Below are positions 49,926 to 58,363 of a stretch of 64,000 nt of DNA, one piece after another. Position 1 is the stretch's first letter. Every line of letters starts with the position of its first letter. The position numbers were made by a program, and so were the translations under genes. The notes under the pieces are model-generated. The model was given only the letters and a program-made list of their open reading frames with translations. It was not told where the DNA came from and did not search any database. This DNA is from Cyclaneusma minus (lineage: Eukaryota; Ascomycota; Leotiomycetes; Marthamycetales; Marthamycetaceae), in the NCBI GenBank assembly GCA_037179335.1, contig JAKZHN010000007.1:682001-746000 (forward strand), read 5' to 3'.

Positions 49926-50597
49926 CTCACAGGCATATTTTTTCGGGAAATTATGTTGGAGATTAAAGAAAGTATTTCATTCTCGCTGCCTTATATCTAC
50001 CAATGGCAATTAAGCCGAAGCTTGCCTGACCGAAGACTCAAGACTCAGATATCGGGTGTGTAGACAACCCACTTGTGATGACTGCTTATCGTAAGAGCTC
50101 GAGCGTAGTATCAATTAATGCTCTTGTTGCTGCAAAAGAGAGAGGGAAAAAGAACATATGGATTTCTCCCGACGTGCAGCTGAAGCAACCCTCCGTGATC
50201 CAAATCGCAGTGCTCTAAACAAAGTACTCGGCGAAGGGCGAAGAACTCGTCGAAGAACAGCATTGAAAGGAACGAGACGAACATGCTCCACAAGAAGAGT
50301 CTCCAGTGTTTCTCTCGGCGGCAATAGAAGGGGTCGGTCCAAGGAAGTAGAACTTTCTCAGGCACAGTTTGGACAAGAGAGGTTGGCGAAATGAATATCA
50401 AACCGACCCAGAGTGGCTGGAAGTAAGCATCACTAGGAGCACATGGAAGTTGAAACTTAATAACCCCACAATGCGCCACCAATAAGTAAGGCAACTCTCC
50501 CAGTTTCTGTGTCGAGCTAGTAGACAAAGACATGTACCGATTCGACCGTTGCAGCCCGAAATATCCCTGCCAGCCGTTGATCTCTTGGCTCCAAATC
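49926..50597. other. Spacer downstream of gene C, no gene supported
   Basis: Overlapping short frames occur on both strands at 50111-50533, none with family resemblance. If gene C once had a zinc-knuckle end like A and B, its remains would be expected here, but no Cys/His pattern is visible on the minus strand. Confidence 0.4.
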
Positions 50598-51794
50598 TCA
50601 GTTGTTCTTCATATCAGGCCGACCCTCATCATCCTCTCTGGATGGAAGTTTGGAGGCGAGGTTCAATGGGCTGCGGGAACGGTAGTCGATCGAGGCGTGA
50701 CGAACAGGAGAGCGACTCCGTCCTTGGCTCCGGGTAGCAGTCGGTCGAGCATTTTGTTCGGCGTTGACACCGGTTCTCTCCATCTCACTCATAGTAGCGG
50801 TAGGATAGGCAAACTGAGCGCCAGCTCCCAAACCTTGCCTCCCGATTGTAGCAGCAATGGGTGTAGTAGTGGGAAGGTTAACCACTGCGTTCTGGTTTTC
50901 CATGACGCCGACACTCGCAGCGAGTTCCGCACTCTTTGACTCGATAATTCCAGTGTTAGTACGGATTACATGCTTCTCTGGCAAGATTCTTCTAGCAACT
51001 CACCGAGAAACATCTTCATCTGTCCCTCCATTCGAGCGAGTCGGCGGTCCGTTTCCTCCTGATCTCGTAGCTTCCCCTTCAATTCGCCTATTTCGGTGCT
51101 CTGTTGATTGATCTGGGTATGAAGGGAACCAACTTGTGCCGCAGTGTGACAGTGACGTCTTTCGTTCTCCGCGAGACTTGAATTAATGAAGTTAACCAAG
51201 CTCTGGGTGTATTGACGTAGCTCCATGTGTCGACTTTCAACTCTCCTCTCCAAATCCGCAATTCGACGCTCAAAATCATTCTGCAGCTCTGCTAGTCTCC
51301 GGGGAAAGACTCTCGCTAGTGGTGGTCGGAGCCAAAACTCTGGCATTCAAGTCTTGGAAGATGGTGTGGATGAGCTCGGTTTGTTTGTTCACCTCATCTG
51401 AGATGTCCGTCCACACCATCGTCTTCAATTCCTCTTTCACCGCAGTCTTGACCTCATCTTTGGTATCCTGGACCGTCTCGGCTGCCAGGTGGGCGACATG
51501 TCGAATGAGTTCGCGCTGCAAATTCGGGTTGCCTTCCAAGACTTCCCTCGTGGGGCCACTCAGCCGGCTAACAGGGACATCAGCCGCACCCTGCGCTTGT
51601 GAGCTCGTCCGAGTGCTAGCCCGGGTGTTTCGGGTAGCCGGGAGGTCTCGCGACGACGTGTTGGGGTCTTCCACGTTGGTGAGGACTTCACGACTAGCGC
51701 CGGCATTGGCGCGAGTGCTGGAGCGCGTGGTACGGCTGGTCGAAAGGCTTGGTGGACCCATTCTGTCGTTGCTTCTGGGCGGCATCTTTGACAT
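50598..51794 (-). pseudogene. Zinc-knuckle family member C, frame-broken and lacking knuckles
   Basis: The start is ATG 51794 (MSKMPPRS). The N-terminus has repeated TR motifs (SRTTRSSTR, TRNTRASTR). A module with VKEELKTMVWTDISDEVNKQT follows, shared with gene D. The reading frame changes near 51280-51345: coiled-coil sequence with RRLAELQNDFERRIADLERR continues in another frame. An intron with donor GTGAGT (51003) and branch-like TACTAAC ends at 50940, but its acceptor does not restore the frame of the next exon, which holds GRSRSPVR and RSRSPLN, the signature also seen in A and B. The frame then stops at 50598, directly after this motif, with no Cys/His array. So there are two breaks plus loss of the C-terminal zinc region. 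Assembly errors could explain one of the breaks. Confidence 0.7.
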
Positions 51795-53276
51795 TGGGAT
51801 CGCAAGGTAAGAAAGTTTGAGGTGTTCGTGGCGATGCTGCGGTCGTGCTGCCAGGTGTTGCTGCGCTGGCGAGCCACTCGGTAGTGGCTTGCTCGGGATG
51901 CTGTTGGGTAGCCCAAGAATAGGGAGCTGGGGGAAATGCGCAGTTGTGGGAGAGACACAGGCTACTGATTGATCAAGCAAGGCAAGATAAGGAAGGGATG
52001 GTATGCGTTGCAATTGAGGTGCGTCGTGTAGGAAGAGCGTGAAGTCGGAGATGAGCAAAACAGAAAACTGCGTTGCGCGCCGCTAGAGGTTTTGCGGCTG
52101 GCAGAATTCTATATATATCACAGCAATTTAATAGCGGTGTATCCATGAGATAACTATAAACGTGCAAAATTACCAAAATAACAGAGTGGCGGCGTATTTG
52201 GGAGATCAGTACGCCGATCTTTCTCCGCAAGTCTTGCTATGATTTTCGGAATTGAATTGGGGGCCGGGGGATTGTTTTCCGAATCCAGTAAGCTAGGTTA
52301 CAGAACTATTACTGCTAGATATCGATTTCGTTGATCTAATGCTTTTACGCATAAAAACCAAATAGAGGACAACATACACGAGGAGCACTGTCTGGACATC
52401 AAAAAGAGGGTGGGCATGCTGGAATAGTGATCACTTCGGGGTGGGAAACCCAAGGAGGCTGGAGAAGGTATACCAGCAACGCCGATTGGATGAGGTGGAA
52501 CATCGGCCAAAAAATGACTTTGGGTACCTGGAAGCATGTGACTTCCACCTGCCTCCTCTTTCCTTCCCCTTCTCCGCGCCTTGTTCGCTCTATCTTAATC
52601 TAGGACTATGAACTTGATTCTTACGAAAATGATTCTGGTAGGAGATTTGCGGATGCGTTCTCTTCAGGAGTTGCATGGTATTAGAGAGTCTATAGTGTAA
52701 ACCTTTGTAATTAGAAGAAATGTTGTCATTCTCGCTTTCTAATATCCAAGGGAGGCAATTCAGCCCATGTTTCCCGGACGAAAGAACCATAGGGCTCAAG
52801 CACTGGGAGTGTGGGCGAAGAACAAGGTAAGAACGCAGAACACGAGGTGATGATGTGATTCGGTAATCTCATAAGAATCAGCGCAAGGCAAGAACAGTTT
52901 TACATTGTAGAATACCGAGAACTTGCAAGGCAGCGATGAGTCAGTGTCTTCAGATGTCCTTCCGACTTCTGAAAACACAGCCTAGAAAGTTCTAAGCCTC
53001 ATCACGAAACACCTAAAGTTTCCTATCCCATACGACGATCCTCGTTGAGGTCTCGTTGAACCCTCTCCAACTCCTTATCGAGCCACTCAAGGAACTTCTG
53101 GGGAGTCATCAGGGGGCACGGAGAGGGGAGTAACTTGGGCCTCGTCCCAGAGTAACAATCGGCAGTGCACCCTTCTTGGCTTTGACGCCCACTTTCTGCA
53201 TCTCATGCATGATGGCAGAGGGTTATAGACGTTGCTAATTCGAGTCAGCTTCCTCATTCGCACCCCGGGAGGCAAC
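51795..53276. other. Promoter of C and remnant downstream of D
   Basis: It includes the leader and promoter of C with the palindrome-like motif at 52081-52096. No gene is supported between 52100 and 53030. At 53037-53276 the minus strand keeps coding-like pieces after the stop of gene D: a C-x2-C..H-C pattern near 53165-53215 and a frame with FLEWLDKELERVQRDLNED near 53037-53100. These may be remnants of the original C-terminus of D. Confidence 0.4.
52081..52096. promoter_or_regulatory. Degenerate palindrome CGCTAGAGGTTTTGCG upstream of C
   Basis: It matches the gene A palindrome at 13 of 16 positions and lies about 290 bp before the ATG of C. The decay parallels the decay of the gene itself. 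Confidence 0.4.
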
Positions 53277-54528
53277 CTATGAGGCTTCGCGGGAATCGGG
53301 ATCATGACGGCGCTTCTTCTTGGGTGGCTGAGAAGCAGACTCCTCCTCGTCCTTGTCGACAATGTTTATGTGCGCCTCGCTGGGGGGGAATGTAAAAAAC
53401 TCTGCCTCTATTATTCCAGTGTCAGTTGAGAATCACAACTTTTCTCGGAAGATGCTGGCAACTCACCGAAAACCATCTTCCTATGCTCCTCCAATCGAGT
53501 GAGTCGGTTTTCTGTAGTGAGAGTCTGCGGGTCACCCAGCTTTCTCTTCAAGTCGTTGATCTCGCAATTCTGCTGGTTGATCTTGGCTTGGAGAGAAGTA
53601 ACTTCAGCCGCAGCCATATCTTTGCTGGCAACAGCGCCGTTGGTAGCTAAAATGAAATCAGCATCGGAAATCAAAGCTTCGATTCCGAAGACTAAAAGAA
53701 GAAAGACTCACGGGACACCAAGGGGAGCTCCATCTGTTCCGACATGCGGAAAACGATGTCCTGTAGGTTTCCGATCTTCTCGTTCGCAGCCTTCAATTCC
53801 TCATCTTGCTTCTCTCGTTCCGTCCTCAATCTGCGAATCTCGACCTGTGAGATCTCCAGCTGCGCCCTTTGTTGGTCCATCTGCTTCTGCACACCCTCGG
53901 TGTCACGCTTCACGCCGTCCACACGCACAAAGTTCGTTGCCACATGAAACGCAACATCGTTGGTACGGCGGTGGACCTCTCTGAGTTTGTCCGAGATTTT
54001 GCGGGACTCAACCAAGCGGTCGCGGGTCGCTGCCTCCAATCTCTCTTCTCCATCATCGACCCGTATTCCCAACACCAACATGTCGTTCTTGGTACCACTC
54101 TCCAATTTCTCCAGCTTCTCGTTCGTTTCCTTGGCAAAGTGCTCGCGCGCGGTGCTCTGGGCGGCAAGGTTCGAATCCAGTTCCTGGAAGACTGCCTGCA
54201 CGAGGGCTGTGTGCTTGTTGACTTCATCTGAGATCTCCGACCAGACTACTGTTTTCAAGTCTTCTTTGACCCCGGCTTCGATCTCCTCCATAGCCTCCTG
54301 TCCCTGCTTAGCCACCTCCTGCCTGATTCAACGAGAGATTTCAGCATCTCCCATGAAGGTATTGATCGCCTGGCAGTCATGGGGACTGGCGGCAGCTTGG
54401 GGCTGAGCTTCGAGGCGGGCCCTGCGTTGGGTCTTGGGGCGCGTCGCTGGCGGGTCGGGTGCTGCCATTGCGGAGGCTCGTGTGGTTCTTCGAGGAGGGT
54501 TTCTTCGAGGAGGGTCTGGCGGGGACAT
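53277..54528 (-). pseudogene. Zinc-knuckle family member D with one in-frame TGA
   Basis: Exons 54528-53712, 53646-53467 and 53407-53277 join with consistent phase-1 introns (65 and 59 nt), giving 375 codons broken only by TGA at 54330-54328. The codon context is explained by one CGA-to-TGA change. Start MSPPDPPRR; TR motif RRTTRAS. A VKEDLKTVVWSEISDEVNKHT module is shared with C, then long coiled coil. Exon 2 (INQQNCEINDLKRKLGD) matches C just before C's intron. Exon 3 has no zinc knuckles: it is acidic, then basic (PPKKKRRH, a nuclear-localisation-like run), ending SREAS. If the TGA is real, a shortened or read-through product is possible. The rest of the frame being clean argues for recent inactivation. 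Confidence 0.7.
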
Positions 54529-55150
54529 CACGACGCTGGAGAAGCTGTTGCCGGTGTAAGCAAGCAAGTGGAGGGTCGTGATGGGTGATGGGGAGCAAGC
54601 TGGAACGAGATGCGCTGTGGTGGTCAGACGCGCAGTTGTAGGAAGTTGGAAAATCAGATGGCACGAAGCAAGCAGACAGGATGTTTACTTCGCTTGCACG
54701 GATGGTAGAATTTTAAGCGTGCTGCATTGATTTGCTAGCGGTGAGTCTTAGCGTGGGTGGTAAAGGTATGAATTCACGGATCTTTCAAATGAAATATTGA
54801 TCCTGGAGTAAGGATCAACTCTGGAATCGACAGGGTAACACATTTGACAGAATTTGAATTCTCAAACAAATGGACACTACTTCCGCTTAAGCGCCTAGTT
54901 GACACCGTCTCGGATCTCTAGCACAGTAAAGAGATTCATCGTATATTATTGATGATGTCGCCGTCGGCTTTGCTAACCATCGTAATTACAATGTGTCCCA
55001 GATAACTCGACGGTCTCGACCTGGGGTCCTCCTTGTCACCACTGTAAATAGCTCGCTTCGATGTATCCCACCCAACAAGGACTTGACCGACAGAACCCGG
55101 GATGGTTCCATGAGGTCTCTGTGCGGGTTCTTTTGTTATCAGTATCGAGA
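54529..55150. other. Upstream region of D, no gene
   Basis: The leader and promoter of D. The half sites GCTAGCG (54734) and TTAGCG (54748) may be a decayed version of the palindrome seen upstream of A and B, about 210-220 bp before the ATG. Beyond 54780 nothing is recognisable. Confidence 0.35.
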
Positions 55151-55156
55151 GCTACA

Positions 55157-56297
55157 TCACAAAAAAAGTTGAACAACTTTCTCGTCATGGCGGCGCACTC
55201 CTTTGCCTCGAGGAGAGGCCATCTGCCTCTCAAAACCTTCCAATGACTTCCCCGTGGTCTCAAGATCAGCAACGTAGACGTCTTCTGGCTTGGATTTGAT
55301 ATGTACAAAACCAAGCTCTCCCGTACCTTTGGTTGGGAGAGCCAGCGGAGTTAGCTGTGACTCCCTCGGTGAAGCCTTGGCTAATTCGAAGCGGTAGGTT
55401 TTCAGAAACTTGGTATTCCCATCTTTCCAGATACACAACCTCGTCTCCCTTTCCACGCTCCAGCCCAAGTTTCGGGCCTCGTGACGGGATATTCACGAGC
55501 AGACGGGTCGCCGGATCAAAATTGGCATCTCGCGGGGCAGAAGGCGTCTCAATCTCGTGGCCATCGACATCGCGAGGTATCGACTTCCATATTCTCAAGA
55601 GGTCTAAGAATGGTATGTAGTAGGAATGCGGTAAGTTTCCAAGGTGAGATGGGTATTCTTGCTTAAGTAGCATCCATCGTTGAATTGGAGCTTCATGCGT
55701 ATTCGTCTCGGAGGACGAAGAATTTTAAGCCGTGGACGAGTCGAACGACCGGTCTGCCTAACTGAAGCAGGTTTCGGAGTATTGTAAACACTCCCAAGGG
55801 TACCGGCATAATAAACGTGGCTTTCGTTGTTGGCCAAGGCGAAATTCGCTGGAAGTTCGTTGCCACGTGACTTGCAAGATCGTTGGTGCGGTTCGTGAAA
55901 AACTCGGTATTACGTTTGACATCTCCGAATGCGTCGGCGATTTCTTGAAACTCTACCAGAGACTGGCTATCGATTGAAGATCAGGACTTTCGAATGAGTC
56001 GAGGTTTCTCCCGTATGGACATTCCTAACCTCGAGATAGTGGTTAACCCAATCTTTCGAGCGGGCGTGGCTGAAGGATTCTCGAGTAAGCTGGACGTTTT
56101 TTATAAACAAGTGGCCACATGGTTTGCAATTGCGAGATATATGAGTAAGGGGGAAAGTACTTCTGGACTTCAAGGAGTTGGAATAATTCTCCAGGATTGG
56201 AGGACTTGCGAGGCTTTTCATGGACTGGAATAGTACCCAAAACCACACCCAAAGTCCAAACTACGTGTCGAGTTGTTGGAATCATATGAGCACCCAA
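55157..56297 (-). pseudogene. Degenerate gene remnant E, partly related to D
   Basis: Coding-like segments lie in different minus-strand frames: about 56290-55970, 55960-55690 (with RTNDLASHVATNF), 55673-55400 (with DVDGHEIETPSAPRD and PATRLLVNIPS) and 55468-55160 (with FLKTYRFELAKAS and EDVYVADLETTGKS). The switches between frames imply several small indels. At 55853-55892 the DNA matches 53930-53969 in gene D at 34 of 40 positions, and both encode RTND-x-A-x-HVATNF. The other segments are not recognised. It could be a fusion of a family fragment with another dead gene. Confidence 0.5.
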
Positions 56298-58363
56298 ACT
56301 GGGATCTCAACCATAAAACTTGAACGAGCAAAGCTGCAGGATCATCCAATTGAAAGCTCAAACTATCCGGTTCAAACTGACAAGCTCACCTAGAGAAATT
56401 TGCTTGCTTTTTCAATACTAGTACCGAGTAAATCGTGGAAAAGCCATGGTTGGAGGGCGCAGATGAGCAGAGGAGATAATGAGTTGGGATGGTGATGGGG
56501 CCTTAGGTGGCAGGAGGTTCGTGGTATGATTTCCCAAAGCATAAGTCGTCTGAAAGGAGGAAAGAAGACAGATTGTGTTGCTTGACTGGAAGTTTCGCAA
56601 TCTACGTCGTCATTATCAGGACCGCAAAAATAAGCAATGATTTCCACGTACCAAATGGATTCACAGTGGAACGAGAAGGATATGGCTTACACTATACCTC
56701 AGACAATCCCAAGTGGTTGGAGATATCCCGAGAGCCTAAGCATGCTCCAAATCATTCTTCATACTCCAAGTAATTCAGAATAGTGTACTACTGCACGCTC
56801 ATACCCTGCTGCAGCAAGACGTTTTCCATGTCTCTGTAGCGGAGAAGACCAAGAAGAACTCACTGCACAGGACACAAATGTGACTGCAACTCAATCAGCC
56901 ATAGAGGTACTGGATTCCAGATTGCTGACGGAGCGGGGCAACTGGCCCAGATCTGAGTGACTGGTCCAGGCTTGACAGAGACTTCTCACAGACATCTCCT
57001 CTGCTAGCTTAGACCACTGCTTTTTGCGTTGCCAGACGCCGCCAGCCCCGAACTCGGAGCTGGGCGAGAGGGAAGTGGGCAGCGGAATGACGAGCGGCGG
57101 AGAGGCGGGTGTAAGGAGATGGGCGCAACGTACATGTGCGGCAGGGAGGTGGCCCGCAGGGAGATGAGTGCAAAGAAATCCGCGGAAGGAGATGGGCAGC
57201 CATAGGGAGGTTGCCAGGGAGCAGGACGCAAGGAAAAAGGAGAGGGCGCAAGGAGGAGGGTGCGAGGAGATCTGCGGTCGAGAGGTGAGAGGCAGAGAGA
57301 TTGGGCGCAAGGAAATGGACGCGAGGAAATGGGCAGCCAGGAGCAGGTTAGCAGGGAGGAAGTCGTAGCGTGTAGGTAGCTCGAATCTAAAAGTGCTGGA
57401 TGGAATCATGTGATCACCAAAGTGCGCCTTTGCGAGGCTGTGCGGAAAAGAAAAAGGCTCGAAGGTAGCATATGTACCAAATTTGCAAGTGCGCCTATCG
57501 GTAACTGGGAATCGAATGGCTCGTATGGTAATGTGGTTGCATTCCATAACTCGCTACCCCATAGGCGGACTTAGCATCGCGGGGTGCGAGCTGTACGTGG
57601 CGTGTTCGATTCTCAGTCCCCTCGCTGTCAGCGCGAGCTTGGTTCGAGTCCTTGTCTCAGGGCCTTGCACCTGGTGGTTCGCCCGAAAGCAAAAAAGAAA
57701 ATCTTCCTCACCAGTTGATTTCTCCAGATAAAACCCCCCCATCAGTGTGGTTACTTGTGGGGGGGGGGCTGGTTCTTTTGCTTCTTGTGTGTGTTTTGGG
57801 ATCTTTTTGCGGCATTCTTTTTGCGATTTTGGCGCCGGCGAGCTCGCGTGTCACGTGTCGCGTGACGCGAAGCAAGCGACTGTTGAGCCCCACCGACACT
57901 TTTCTTCACCTCTTTTCAATTACCTCGGGTCTCGAGCTTCTCAAGTCTCAACTCATCGGCTAAGAAATTTCTCGCTTCCTTAACAACCCCTATGCCATGG
58001 CTGGCAATAGGTAGAGGATCGACCCATGGATTGGATGTTGAGCCACAATTTTCTTTGATCCAGTGTCTCGGACTTGAAATATCGAACACACCCGCTCGGC
58101 ATCAAGCGTCGTTTCGAGTTGCTTGCAAGCTGTGTGAGTTGACGTATAAGTTGCCATGGATCATGGCCACACGTTTTCAGAAGATTTTTCACCAACAAGA
58201 TCCTACGTCCTGCTTGATCCTTGAAATGCTTATTACCTTGGCTGTTTTTACTGCTATCCGTGTCATATGATAACGCTGGAACTGACCCAAGGGTCGACTC
58301 AAGACACACCGAGTCACGATGGGTCGAGCCATACTTCCCCTTCCTATCGCCAGCCCCAACACC
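56298..58363. other. No gene supported; purine-rich repeats
   Basis: The frames at 56390-57550 are low-complexity shadows. At 57060-57370 the plus strand is built of degenerate GGGCGCAAGGA(G/A)A-like units, purine-rich, with no clean period. At 57641-57651 there is a perfect RNA polymerase III B-box word (GGTTCGAGTCC), but no tRNA fold could be drawn. A run of nine G follows at about 57760. The part next to 58363 is the 3' flank of the TTC27 gene. Confidence 0.45.

Noticed and set aside
50158..50394. Small plus-strand basic protein starting at the ATG at 50158
   Set aside because: It overlaps equally plausible minus-strand frames, has no recognisable motif, and is Arg-rich in a way expected from a reversed frame.
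57004..57547. Minus-strand protein rich in Pro, Leu, Ser and His codons
   Set aside because: It is read from degenerate purine-rich repeats on the plus strand; no conserved features.
57560..57665. Possible tRNA gene, because of the perfect B-box word GGTTCGAGTCC at 57641
   Set aside because: The T-arm does not pair (CTTGG against CCTTG), and no acceptor or anticodon arm could be drawn on either strand.
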